A DNA stretch of 64,000 bases from Ophioceras dolichostomum. Its lineage: Eukaryota; Ascomycota; Sordariomycetes; Magnaporthales; Ophioceraceae. How positions within the stretch are numbered: the first letter of the stretch is position 1; each line of letters starts with the position of its first letter. Below the pieces are notes generated by a model that saw only the letters and a list, made by a program, of their open reading frames with translations, was not told the origin of the DNA and did no database searches. The translations under genes and the position numbers were made by a program. Shown here one piece after another: positions 1 to 11,538 of the stretch. Location of the stretch: positions 35,706 through 99,705 of the forward strand of contig PYST01000129.1 in assembly GCA_003049485.1 (NCBI GenBank), read 5' to 3'.

Positions 1-2518
1 AGCGTTGGAAGGGCTTGGACGAGGACGTGTAGTCTGGAGTTGGCAGACTGGATTGCTTATTTTCCTCAGGGGTAGAAGGTCGGGCCTGATTTGAATTAGA
101 ATGTGGCACAGCTTCGTCCCGGCCATCCTTCCGGGTGAGGCACGGCAAGGTAGGGTTGGGAATCTCCGCGATATTGAGCTCATCAAGAGGTGATAGCGGA
201 GAGGCGATGTCGCCAGAGGGATCAATAGCAACGGGGCGGTTTTCCGCCATGATCGCCACCTCTATCGTCGACTGCACCCACGGGCTCTGCACATCAGCAG
301 TAGGCGCCGTCTCTCCTCCAGTGGCTAGGGTTCCCTCGTCGGTCGTGTCCGAGAGCTGTGGATGCATAGACAAATGTGAAGATCCCGTCGGATGTGAAAC
401 AGATATGCAAGGCTGCGTGACGGTCGGGGTTGAAGGCACGGGAGCAGATACTCCAGCCCAAGGACTCTGATCCTGGGTGGCAAGCCGTGGGGGAGTCTTC
501 ACATCAGTCTTAGTGGACCATTCTTCTCCGTCATCCTGACTTGCTTGTTCGACTCCACTGCTTCCCTCTCTGCTCAATGAAGGGGTGCTAATATCGTCTG
601 AAGTATCTGTGGAGTCATCGAGGTCCTGATGAAGAACCGAGTTGTCAAAACGGGTCAGCCATTTTGGTGTGTTGACGGTTATAGCAGGGGATAGAGGCGA
701 ACTCTCGCGAGGCGTCATTGGCGTTCCTAGCTCGCAGCCTGCGACCTCAAGCTCGGCAGGCTCAGCCACTACTGATGGGCTGCCACTCTTCGATTGGCTG
801 ATTGCATTCTCTAACTCGGCCTTCAGTTGAGAGAGTCGGTCTGGCATATCGGTCGTCGTGTCCACTGGTAGGATAGTCGTTCCGTCGGCGTCGAAGTCGG
901 AAACCGGCAGTACTTTGTCGCCTAGTATGGCAATCGTGGAATCGAATGCAGGCTCCAACTCGGGCTCCGGAGTGCCGTCCAGATCGCAGCGAGCCTGCGA
1001 ACCGGCGTCTATATCGCTGACGAGTGCCTTCGCCACGTAGAACAGGACAGGGGCGGCCTTTTCACCCGGCCCCATGGCGGCATGATTGGGAACGACATCC
1101 TCGCCTTTGGCGACGATCTCCTCCTCGCTAGACGGATCAAAGACGTCGGCATAATCTACCGGGCCGTCAAAGACCTCGGTATACTCTATCGCGTCGTTGT
1201 CCGTCACAAGCTCTTCGGAGGCATCATGTTCAATGTGGGCATCCTCGGGGACAGTACTTTCAGGGACGACATGTTGGGGACTCCCCTCCAAGGCCTGAGC
1301 TTGTACAATCTGCTCGCTGTTGTGCTCACTGTCTTCTTGAGCCTCTCGGCGAGGCTTGGCACGATAACAGAAGCTGCTGTCTTGCTGAGTTTCGAACTCT
1401 TCCACTGCCACCGGGCGTGTTGAGACTTCGTCACTAACGTAGCTTGCAACTGGGGGTGACGGTTGTTCCGGAGTGACTGTCCCAGCTGCATCCCCAGTGA
1501 CTAGCAAGACCTCGTTACTTGCCGTTGGTGGCGAGGATAGAACGGAAGGCGTAGACGCATCCGACTCCGATCGGGACTGCGGCGATGGCATCAGGTCGAC
1601 GAATCTCGCCTTGCGAATGGAGCTATGCACGCTGGCATGCGCAGGTTCGCTATCGAGAGACAGCTCATCAATGAACCGAGAGCCGTCGATATCGTTCTCG
1701 TCGTCCCAAGAGAAGTGGGTGGGCGACGGGAGGCTTGACTGGCGACGTAGTATGGTTGACCGGCCTGATCGGTTGAATGCAGGTCCACACCGGTTGCCTG
1801 CAAGAGCTCTAGATGGCGAGTTGTCTAAAGACTCTTGGGAGCTGAGTTGTTTGCGGCGCTTCGACGAGTTCGGTCGTTTGAGCCAGTCGTCGTTGGTCGA
1901 GAGCGACCGCTTCAGGCTCGTCCGCCTCGTTTGGCCATCGTTGCTGGTCCAGAACTCTTCCCGAACAGGGGGATCGAACTGCATGGTCGGTAGTCTTGTC
2001 TTGGGGCGGGGCAGGACGTGTGTTGGCGAGACCAAGGCAGACGGGGACTCCTGGCTTGGCGACCTTTCGGAATCAGAAATTATGACGGTGATCGACTGCC
2101 GACTATGTGGACTTTGGGTCGGACAGGGCTTCCCCCTCCGGTTCGCGTTGGCGGTTTTCTTCGCTTGCTTTGTGACTTTCCTGTTGGTGACTGTGGTCGC
2201 CCTTTGTTTGGTGACTCTCCGGCTTTCCCTCGCGGGCAACTCACTCCTGCTCCGCCAGGGGTTTTGCCATGAGCCCGAATCGAATGGCCCCTGAAGACGA
2301 GCAGACAGAATGAACGGCGCCCGGAACCCATTGCGGAGACATGCCTCTCGACATTGCGCATAGCGCTGCCTTCTTTGGGAGCGGCTTCCGTCATTCTCGT
2401 CGTCAGATCCGACGTAGAAGACGTCTTCGGGCTGGTGGAGAGTTTGAGGAACGAGCTCCTCCAATGCAGACTCCGCGGCGGAGGCCGCATTGCCCCTAGT
2501 TATACGCGCAGTACGCAT
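1..2518 (-). CDS. Large disordered protein of unknown function, C-terminus beyond window
   Basis: Starting from the ATG at 2518, the minus-strand frame stays open through 839 codons to the left edge, so the 3' end is missing. The first 100 residues are the most structured: an acidic segment around FYVGSDDEN, a basic RSQRRQRY stretch, and GPFDSGSWQNPW near residue 80. A Lys/Arg-rich region follows. The rest is rich in Ser, Pro, Asp and Glu, with an acidic block near residues 455-485 (EYTEVFDGPVDYADVF) and a short helical segment starting at residue 558 (MPDRLSQLKAELENAI). No enzyme domain, membrane segment or signal peptide is seen. An 839-codon frame without a stop, with coding-like codon use, argues strongly that it is a real exon. 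From memory and unverified, similar fungal proteins carry the uninformative label 'protamine P1'. Function is unknown; a nuclear location is only a guess from the basic clusters. Confidence 0.75.
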   Translation of the reverse strand, partial: MRTARITRGNAASAAESALEELVPQTLHQPEDVFYVGSDDENDGSRSQRRQRYAQCREACLRNGFRAPFILSARLQGPFDSGSWQNPWRSRSELPARESRRVTKQRATTVTNRKVTKQAKKTANANRRGKPCPTQSPHSRQSITVIISDSERSPSQESPSALVSPTHVLPRPKTRLPTMQFDPPVREEFWTSNDGQTRRTSLKRSLSTNDDWLKRPNSSKRRKQLSSQESLDNSPSRALAGNRCGPAFNRSGRSTILRRQSSLPSPTHFSWDDENDIDGSRFIDELSLDSEPAHASVHSSIRKARFVDLMPSPQSRSESDASTPSVLSSPPTASNEVLLVTGDAAGTVTPEQPSPPVASYVSDEVSTRPVAVEEFETQQDSSFCYRAKPRREAQEDSEHNSEQIVQAQALEGSPQHVVPESTVPEDAHIEHDASEELVTDNDAIEYTEVFDGPVDYADVFDPSSEEEIVAKGEDVVPNHAAMGPGEKAAPVLFYVAKALVSDIDAGSQARCDLDGTPEPELEPAFDSTIAILGDKVLPVSDFDADGTTILPVDTTTDMPDRLSQLKAELENAISQSKSGSPSVVAEPAELEVAGCELGTPMTPRESSPLSPAITVNTPKWLTRFDNSVLHQDLDDSTDTSDDISTPSLSREGSSGVEQASQDDGEEWSTKTDVKTPPRLATQDQSPWAGVSAPVPSTPTVTQPCISVSHPTGSSHLSMHPQLSDTTDEGTLATGGETAPTADVQSPWVQSTIEVAIMAENRPVAIDPSGDIASPLSPLDELNIAEIPNPTLPCLTRKDGRDEAVPHSNSNQARPSTPEENKQSSLPTPDYTSSSKPFQR

Positions 2519-3799
2519 GGCCGAAAGCTTACAGACCCTTGAATTGTTGCATCATTTATGAAGTTGGTGGGGAGTTCATGATAAATAGAACGGAGAGCGA
2601 CCGACCGTCGGAATGAGGGAAAGAAAAGGGGAAGCCACGCAGGGGTGGACCTAGCAATTCACTGTTGGCTCCAGGGAAGGAAGGACTCAGACGCGGTTAC
2701 CAGGGGCGACGCGTTCTGGGGTAAACCACTTTACGCGTGTCACGTGCTTTGGCGTTTCTCTCCCCTCCCCAATGCATGTGAGATTTGGGACACAGGTGTC
2801 AATTGGGTGACTATTGTTGCGCCTCTACAAGCGTTTTGTCGGCATAAACCCAACGGAGACTTCCTCTTTGCTTCCCTTTATCCCCTATGTTAAACTTCTC
2901 TTTGCGCCAACTAATGCCAGATGTGTGGCGGCAGCGTTTTTACCCTTATTATCAAAGTGGCGCCCTCTCCGCACATGCAGACCGTTACGACATAGGTACC
3001 CGAACTTGTCAACTTGGAGGAGCACGGGATTCTCAGCCGCTCCCACGCCCATCATCAATGTAGGTAACGAAACACCCAGGTAAGTACCCAGTTCTCGTCG
3101 CTGGTGAGATCGAGGCACACGGAGAGGAAGAAGCAAGCCCATCAAGTGTAATCAGTAGGTGTATCATATTCACAAGCAACCCGACCAACACCTTTCCTAT
3201 CTGCCCACTCTCAGGGATGGGGGCACGGCTTCTACACACATGACAGATGGGAGTAGATGGTACCTGCGCATCCCACTCATAAATATCACTCCTCCTCCTA
3301 TCAAGGAAAGAGAAGAAATCATATATCAGATATACAAAAGGAAACCCGGACCCACTAAACACTGAACCCAGCACAGCTGCGGCCTCTGTCTAGACCAAGA
3401 CCCTTGACCCCCGTTTTAAATCAAAAGCCCCATACGGCAAGATCACCCTGACCGATCCCCTCCTAGGCGTCTTAAGCAGCGGCAGCGGAGTCTCCTCAGC
3501 ACCCCCTTCGATGCTCTTCACATCATCCCCAAGGAACTCCCCAACCTCTGTGTCGATAGTAGACGACGCCCTGTTGCGGCGGCTCAGCGCCGCGGCGGCC
3601 CTCCTCCACGCGTGGCGAGTCCGGTGTTCGTCACTACTCCCACCAAAGCCCCAGCCCCAACCCCAGGCGCTATCGACATCATCGTCCTCGTCCTCGAAGT
3701 TGTCCCTGTAGATCTTCGGCGGCGGCAGCCACCGCGACCTTGAAGAAGACGCGGACGATGCCGTCGACGACGGCCAAGCCGCCGTGAGAGGACAGGTGA
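2519..3799. other. Intergenic region with one unexplained open frame
   Basis: This is the shared upstream side of the left-edge gene and the downstream side of the MARVEL gene. No conserved gene is visible. Between about 3390 and 3720 the minus strand has an open frame with coding-like composition (residues such as DNFEDEDDDVDSAWGWG) that could be an extra 3' exon of the MARVEL gene; see findings. Confidence 0.5.
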
Positions 3800-4501
3800 T
3801 CAAGCCGCGGACGACATTTCCCCCTTCTCCACGGCGGGAGGGGGGATGGCGCCGCTGCCCCCCCTCCTGCGGGGGAACCCCACGCCGGAACCCGAGCCCC
3901 CCGACTTGAAGACGTCCTTGGCCATGAGGCCCATGGACGCGCACCAGAGCACCCATGAGAAGGCGGCGAACGAGGTGGCCGCGCGCGCGGAGCCGCAGAC
4001 GGAACCCCTGCAGAACACGAGCGTGCTGAGGAACACGGCCTGTGCGATGAAGCCCGCGAAGTAGAAGATCATGTTGAGGAACTCGAGCGACAGCGCCACA
4101 TAGGGGTGCGACGCCTTGGGCGCGAAGCGGACGACCCCCTCGAGGTAGGCGATCGAGAGGATGGTGAAGACCGGCACGAAGACCAGGAAGTTCACCTGTG
4201 ATGGCGAGGACATCAGTGTGTCCATGTGGTACCAATTCGCGACTGTGATGATTTGTGATGAGCCAGTGCGTTAGTGGTGGTCCGTTCTCACTTACACACC
4301 CACTCTCTGTACTCTCTCTCACTCTCACACTCATCCTCCTATACTCGCATGCGCCCTTAATTGTGCAGCCTCGCATCCAAATCCTTCATCCCAACGCGGG
4401 TATCCTAAGGGCAGAGCAATCCTACCATATCCGGAGAGACCTAGGATGATAATGGCGAAGACGGCCTGAGCCGCACGCAGAGGAATAGCGAGGTTGATCA
4501 T
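3800..4501 (-). CDS. MARVEL-domain four-helix membrane protein
   Basis: Two exons, 4501-4426 and 4242-3800, give a 172-residue protein; the intron (183 nt, GTAGGA...ACAG) splits a Val codon. Exon 1 encodes MINLAIPLRAAQAVFAIIIL, the first transmembrane helix, and is too short to stand out as an ORF. Exon 2 continues with VNFLVFVPVFTILSIAYL, a helix near FLNMIFYFAGFIAQAVFL, a CRGSVCGSARAA loop, and FAAFSWVLWCASMGLMA. Four hydrophobic helices, the order of conserved segments and the length match fungal MARVEL proteins (Nce102-like superfamily), which sit in the plasma membrane and organise lateral domains such as eisosomes. The tail after the last helix is Gly/Pro-rich and poorly conserved, so the exact stop is the least certain part. 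Its specific role here is unknown. Confidence 0.82.
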
Positions 4502-7500
4502 GATGGGCGACTGTTAACGGCGAAGCTCCTTTTCGTCTCTTCCTCGTATACTATACAGTAACAAAACCAAAGAAAACCAAATCGTCAATCGTGGATGCGG
4601 CGTAGTAGACCAAAGCTGATGAAGGGGGGTATATAAAGATTTAAAATGTTTGGTTAAAAAGGATTTTGTTTTAAGAAGGAGCTGCAAAACTGGCTTGCGC
4701 TGCAGGATCGAAGGGAAAGAAAGAGTGGTAGGAAGAGAGGGAAGAGAGAACAGCAAGGCAGCCAAGGTGGGAGATGGGAGGGAGAAAAGGAAAAGGATAC
4801 TTCAGAAAAGGAAAGATGGGAAAAAAGATAAAAGGAACCGAGAATGAAGATTAACAGGGAAGAAGGGTGTTGGCACGCCTTGAGAACAGAGAAGCAAAGC
4901 GAGTGAATGCTTGTCTTTCTTTCTTGGCCAGCTTTACGCTTGTTTTACAAATTACCGCCCGCGTTCGCCCGCTCGCCCGCAGTTAGGAACAATATGAGGG
5001 GATCAAGGGCTGGCCTGTTGTGAGGCATGTCTTCTTTTCCCTCTCTCAATTGCTGGTGGGTATAACTAACTCCAGTTCCCCCCCTCCTTCTCAACGCTGG
5101 ATGTGCGAGCCTGAATCCCATCTGAAACGGGAGGGTGTGGTGGACAGGGGATGTGCCATGGGACAGCACCGGGACAATCCCCATGCGCCAATCTTCTCCC
5201 CAACCCAACCAACTACCACCCCCTGCCCCCAATTCATGCGTGCCGGTCGATCATGCAAGAATGTCCATTTACCAACCACAGGCGAGGAGGAGAGATGGAT
5301 AAGAAACGGTTCACAGATTCTGGTTGCTCTCCCATATCACTCAAAGATTTTTTTGGGCCGTCCCCTCCCTGAGAGCTCCCTCAGGCACCTGTGCTGCTGC
5401 AGAGACGCACACACGCACGGACTGGCGGCGACGTGGACGACGACGAATCGTGTCGCGGCGAGAGCCAAGAACTCCCGAGCGACAAGGTGAGGGAGATAGA
5501 AACAAACTTCGGCTGTCCTGGCCCGGAGGTGTGTCGATCCCCGTCCACCGTCAAAGGAACCAAGGGAACCAAGGAACTCCTGGGAGGTGCGATGCGGCAC
5601 GGAGGGATTGCTTACTCGCTTGCTATCTATTCGGCACCGCTCGTTTTTTTTTTGCTTGTTATCTATCTCTCACGATGGTTTGGCTGCTAACGCAACGGCC
5701 CGGATTAGGTCCGGCGTTATGCTTCCTAGGCTAGGTCCGTTAGTAAGAAGGTATTATGGCGAGTGTCCCGATGCCATAAACGTGTAGATTATAACAAATC
5801 TCAGCGCTTGGTTAGAGCTTGTGCTCGTCCGATGTTCAACGGTCCACGTTGCCCACTCGGCAGGCAGGCAGCCAATAGGCACTTGTTCTCGTTCTTCTGA
5901 GCTTGGTTTTCGAAACAGGGCTGCCAAGCCAAGCTAGCGCTCTTTCTGTTCCGAATGATGCGAGCTCCTCTGTACGTACTGGATGTACATCACGTATGGT
6001 AAGTAGCAAGACCGTTGTGGACTTCATAAAAAAGAGTCTTGGCGCAGAGAAATCGATGAATGAATGAATCGAGTTCGCACACAAGAAGGGCTTGTTGGCA
6101 CGGACCGAGACCCTTCTAGACTGCGGCTCTTCGACGTCTTGGCAGTCTCCGAGATGTCACGCCTCGGTCTGGTGACTGGGTTCTGGGTTGTTCCGTACCG
6201 ATCTCGAACGGTGAGGGGGAGGAGGCGAGGTGCCCGAGGAGCAAGTTTGGAGTGCCTGGAACAATGGCTTGTATCGAGTCTTGCTTTCTCGTTGTCCATT
6301 CGAGAAATGTTCCTGATTCAGGCCCCAGACGCCGTGATGTGGGCACAGGGATTATCGAGCGATCGTCGAGTTGAGGCTGGATGTTCTCTATGTTGAGGAT
6401 TTTAACCGCCCGGACGCGTGTATGACTGCACTTCTATTATTCCCACGAACCTGAGATGATGCGAAACATACCTGGGTAGAGTGGGCTCGTTCCAGAAGAA
6501 TGAAGACCTCAGGCTGAGGAAAAGGTCCTGTAGCTGGACGTGCGTCGAAACTACCCGAAATCCACTCGCAGTAGGGATCGAGATCGGTGGCTGCACGATG
6601 TCTGGTGGACTTCCAACTGCCGCCTGGAAAAGCTGTGCGCCCGACCCGGTCCGGCCCTGCACCTGGGATTTATCCCAAAATGCCGCTGTGCTCGACTTCT
6701 GCCGGCCGGTGCGACTCGCCCGGTTCGACCTCCGTATCGGAGCCGTCGTTTTCGACATGAACGGAGTGCGGAGGTGCATTGGGACACTAATTTGTTCAGC
6801 ACGACCCGGAAAGATGCAGGGAGGCCGGGTTTCAGAACAGTGCAATTTCAGAGAACACTATGGAAATTACTATGCGGATACAGGAGACGAGAAGTTGCAG
6901 GAGCGTCACCGGATGTTGACTCCCTTCATGTTGCCTTCAATTCTCATCATGTCTGCTCCCGACCTCCATGAAAATTTTCTAGATTCAGGGCCCGATCATT
7001 ACTACAAAATGGCAGGAGTGAGGTTCCTGCCGATGCAAGGCCACTCATCCATGCGGCAGTCCCCGCTACCCACAATATGAGCTCCTCCTCGGCTGGTATT
7101 CAAGCAATGCGGGGACGCTCACTCCAAGCACATGTCAACGGGTTTTGCAGAGTGGCGAGAAAACCCATCGAGTGACGAGTCTGTTCTTCCTTCTAGAATA
7201 TCCTCGCACATATAAATAAGGAATCAACGACTCTCCTCTGTGATGCTATCATGACGCTAAGAATGTTCCTAATGGATGTTTACTGTTTTGATGTTCCTGC
7301 AGGAGAACACGTTCTATCTTTCTCTTCTTCTCGCGGTGTCTACGCATCAGCATTTGCAAGTGCTTGAATGATGTCACATGTGAAAACGGTCATTGAACTA
7401 TTGAAGTCAACAAGTGTCGCATGCGCAACCCACTATCAACTCACCATTGGCCTGCCCCGGAATCTACGGAACATGAAATCTCACCAAACCCCAACAAGCT

Positions 7501-8270
7501 AACAACTGTCAAGACACTTCAGTGGGATTTAAAGTTCTTAGATCCCCCAGCAAAAACCGCGGCGGGACAACAGCTTCGTCCGTCGGGGTCTAGCACGCTG
7601 TTTCCCCTTGTGTGTAGGTATTTGGCGGATGTCATGGACGTAAAGGAATGCCCAGAAAATTTCAATACAGAATACTGTTACCAGAAGCGGTCATCGTACC
7701 TGCCAGTGCGCGTCGAATGGGCTGCTTCCCCTCACGAAAGCGATCCTTGGCGGGATCAAATGACATTCTTCGGCGCAAACCTTCCTTAATGGAAAAAAAA
7801 ACAGGGGCAACCGAGGGTCCGAGGTATTCGGTCCTGGCATGCCCCACACTCTACCGCAGTTAGATGCATCTTCTCCTCAACAGCTTCATGAATCCTGAAT
7901 GAATAGCCTTTTGAACTGTCCTTTTTCTTCTTCTCTCAGCCATGCTCCTTTCAAGTTCCTTTCAGGGACCTAGAAGAGCTTCTAGACCTAGGAAAACATC
8001 GGATGTCCGTCAGCCACCACAAACATCCAGGTATCATCTATAATTTTACTACGTGTGTTACTTGGAGAGTTAGTTCGAGGACTGCGCCATCCATACTCAA
8101 CTCGAATCCTCGACTAATTCCTATTTCTTGCTCCCTCAGACTCTTCCCTCTTGAATCGCTCTCCGTCAACTCTCTCGTTGAGCCTAGAACATTGTCTTTA
8201 CCCTACTTCACCAAGCTCCAAAGAGCGCCTTCCCTAGCCTTTGCGCAGCTTGCCTCAGGAAGAACCAGCC
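4502..8270. other. Intergenic region, no gene recognised
   Basis: About 3.8 kb separate the divergent MARVEL and acyl-CoA synthetase genes. Several chance frames exist, the longest starting at non-ATG codons. An ATG-initiated frame of 122 codons at 7421-7789 has no recognisable motif and no good splice partners. Sequence close to 8270 is C/T-rich, as expected for a fungal promoter and leader. I see no RNA gene or intact mobile element. Confidence 0.5.
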
Positions 8271-10657
8271 ATGGCTCCAGCTCAGACCGCCGACCTGGCG
8301 ACCCTTAGGAAGCAACTGGCAGCACCACCACCGCCGGGCGCGCCGTACTCGGTGCCAATCCCAGGCAGCGAGCGGCCTAACCGCACGGCCGTGTACCGCC
8401 ATTGGCAGTTCCGCGACCGCCCACTCCTCGAGACCTTCGACGAGCGCACCCAGACCTTCCATGACATCTTCGAGGAAACGCTGAGCCGCCGTCCCGGGAA
8501 GAAGTTCTTGGGATGGCGTCCTTGGAACTCCGAGAGCAAGACCTGGGAGGACCACTACGTCTGGTTGACGTACGCTGAGGCCGCTGAGCGGAGGAAGAAC
8601 TTGGGCGCCGGCATTGTCGAGCTCCACAAACGGGTCGGCATCACGGCTGACAAGTACGGAGTGGGACTGTGGGCGCAAAACCGCCCAGAGTGGCAGCTGA
8701 CAGGTACGTGTGGGGTTGTTTGGTTGTTTGGTGTCTGGTGATGCACTTCCCGTATATCTACCCGAACCGAGACGCTAAGATCTAACTAATCCTTGTGCTT
8801 CTCGCCTTGCAAATATCTAGAGCTCGCGCTCGTGTCGCAGTCGCTATACCCTGTATCGCTGTACGAGAGCCTCGGTCCTGAGGCGTCGCAATACATCATC
8901 AACCATGCAGAGCTCACCTGTGTGGTCTGCTCGCTGCCTCACGTTCCCACCCTGTTGAAACTGGCCCCTAAGACGCCTGGCCTCAAGCTGATCATCTCTC
9001 TCGAGTCGCTGGATGCCGGAGAGCCTGCGGGCAGCTCCAAGCTGGCCCTGCTCAACCAACTAGCTTCCCAGGTGGGGATTCAAGTCTTCGACATGAACCA
9101 AGTCGAAAGCATGGGCGCGCTCTCCGGGCGGCCCATGAAGCCTCCCCACAAAGACGACATCATAACCATCAACTACACGTCGGGCACCACTGGGGACCCA
9201 AAGGGAGTCGTGATATCACACAGGAACGCCGTTGCCGGCATCACAGCAGCCCGCTGTCCCGGCCTTGTCACTGCGAACGACGTCCACATCTCGTACCTTC
9301 CGCTGGCACACATCTACGGCCGCATGGCCGACCAGACTGCGATGGCAGAGGGTGCTCTCATCGGCTACTTCCACGGCGACATGCTTGGACTGGTTGATGA
9401 CCTGAAGCTGCTCCGTCCGATGGGCCTTATGTCGGTACCCCGTCTGTACAACCGCTTCAGCACGAAGGTTCGCACCGCCACAGTGGAGTCTACAGGGATC
9501 AGGGGCTCGCTGTCGAGGCACGTCATCGAGACCAAGAAGGCGAACATGAAGCTGCTCCCTGGCCAGGCGACAAACAAGCACATGCTGTACGACCGCATCT
9601 GGACACCCAAGGTGCTCCAGGCGGTGGGGCTGGATCGGGCGCGCTTCATGATCAGCGGCAGCGCCCAGCTGGACCCGGACGTGCACGTGTTCCTCCGCGC
9701 AGCCTTCGCCAACAACTTTATGCAGGGATTTGGCATGACTGAGACCTACGCCGTGGGCACCGTCCAGGCCCCCGGCGACTACACCACGGGCACGATCGGC
9801 GGCTGCTGCCCCAGCGTCGAGCTCTGCATCGAGTCCGTCCCCGACCTGGAATACAACGTCACGGACAAGCCCAGGCCCCGTGGCGAGCTCCTCATGCGGG
9901 GCCCCATCGTCTTCAAGGAGTACTTCAAGAACTCCGAGGAGACGGCCCGGACCATCGAGAGCGACGGCTGGTTCCACACGGGCGACATCGTCGAGGTCGA
10001 CAGCCTGGGCCGCTTCAACATCATCGACCGCAAGAAGAACGTGCTCAAGCTAGCCCAGGGCGAGTACATCTCGCCGGAGCGCATCGAGAACGTCTACATG
10101 GGCAGCTCCAGCCTCATCGCCACGGCGTACGTGCACGGCGACGGGAAGGAGTCGACCCTCGTGGGCATCTTCGGCGTGGACCCGGAGGCGTTCGCGCCCT
10201 GGGCGAGCAAAGTCCTGGGCACGGCCGTGGCCCCCGACGACGTCCCCGCTATCAAGGCCGCGTGCGTCGACCCGAAGCTGATCAAGGCGTTCCTTAAGGA
10301 GATGGACGACATCGGAAAGTCGCACAAGTTCAACAGCTTCGAGAGGATCCGGAACGCGCACCTCGCTGTTGACCCGTTCACGATCGTGAATGAGCTGATG
10401 ACTCCTACGTAAGTTGATATGTTGACCCCCTATCTGAACCCCTCGGCCACGCCGTTTTGGGAGCAGACTACTCGCTTCGATGACGGCGATGACGGGGTGA
10501 TGATTGTGACGGTGATGGCGGTAATGACGGTATTGCTGACATGTCGAACGGCAACAGACTGAAAATCAAGCGGCCACAGATCGCGAGGGCGTTTAGGAAG
10601 GAAATCGACCGCATGTACGCCGAGGTTAACGCTGTGCCGGAGAAGGCCAAGCTGTGA
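8271..10657 (+). CDS. Long-chain acyl-CoA synthetase, peroxisomal (Faa2-like)
   Basis: Three exons, 8271-8703, 8821-10408 and 10558-10657, encode 706 residues. The ATG in GCCATGG context at 8271 was chosen. Introns are 117 nt (GTACGT...CTAG, with CTAAC near the end) and 149 nt (GTAAGT...ACAG). The protein has the AMP-binding P-loop YTSGTTGDPKG near residue 262, FGMTETY near 447, the adenylate-forming motif GWFHTGD near 527 and DRKKNVLKLAQGEY near 547, which is the fatty-acyl-CoA ligase signature. It activates long-chain fatty acids to acyl-CoA using ATP and CoA. The short third exon ends in EKAKL; the final AKL is a type 1 peroxisomal targeting signal, so the product probably feeds peroxisomal beta-oxidation as Faa2 does in yeast. 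Without the last intron removed, translation stops at the donor (MTPT) and the signal is lost. Confidence 0.95.
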
Positions 10658-11538
10658 TTTGCTTGCGTTTGTAGAATGGCTGGGTAGGCCAACCTGGTAC
10701 CTATAGTATGGTTAGAATCGGCTAACCGAGGAGGGATGATGCTGTACTGGGTCGTAGTGAGAGGATACCCTCGCTCTCCTATATTCCATACGCTGGGGGA
10801 ATCAGCACAATCTGGAAGTATTATCAGCGGCAAGCATTGGTCCACCTAGGTACCTAGGTAGTTGTGTGTCTCGGGGTCTTGGTCTCTGGGGCTGGATTAT
10901 ACGCTGTACTCTACCGTCTTATTTACCCTCAGCCGTCAGGGCGGCCCTCCGAAAGGCTCCGATGGCGAACTGCTTTTTTTCCCTACCTACCTCCTGTGCA
11001 CTCCATCATTGCGTGACGTTCAACGTGTCAACAAATGTGGCGCGTCTGTGGATAGATGTTTCGGAGGCTCCTCCGGACTCAGCTGCATTCTCAATGATGT
11101 TTTCTCGGACTTTTTCTCCTCTTTTGCCCATTGCTGTCGAGGCGGGGCCTTGCTTGTGCCGATCCCGTCCCCCGGATGGAGTGATGCAAAATCTCCAACG
11201 GAGACGGGAGGCAGGGTCCACTTCGGATGGCCACAGGGAGGTGGCATGAACCTCCGGCAAGTCCAGCCCTGGGGAGGCGAAGAATCCAGAATAGGAAGGC
11301 GTCGAAATGCCAACTGTCTCCCGCACACATCGTCGTTCGCATTCCCGATACCGATGATGTCTTGGAATTTGCATTTCGGCCGGGGCGAACACGTGAGGCT
11401 CCGTAACAACTCTTGAGGAAGAAGAATTTCTCTTCTTCGTCGCCACGAGGCTTTCTGTCGCGTTTTTGGGAGGGTGATTGAGCGACGGTCTCGCGCGATC
11501 GATTATATCGGAGCCGAAGTCCTTTATCTCGACCTAAA
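10658..11538. other. Intergenic region between acyl-CoA synthetase and SDR genes
   Basis: These 881 bp hold the 3' flank of the synthetase and the promoter of the dehydrogenase. A copy of the palindrome CCTAGGTACCTAGG lies near 10845-10860. No coding potential with conserved motifs was found. Confidence 0.5.

Noticed and set aside
5795..5860. tRNA-like D-arm sequence TTGGTTAGAGC followed by GTTCAACGGTCC
   Set aside because: Box B deviates and the arms do not pair into a cloverleaf.
6481..7080. 199-codon plus-strand frame in the 4.5-8.3 kb intergenic region
   Set aside because: Starts at GTG and has no domain, splice partners or coding-like conservation pattern that I can see.
9216..9977. 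253-codon minus-strand open frame opposite the acyl-CoA synthetase
   Set aside because: Complementary-strand shadow of a conserved exon; no domain and no splice context.
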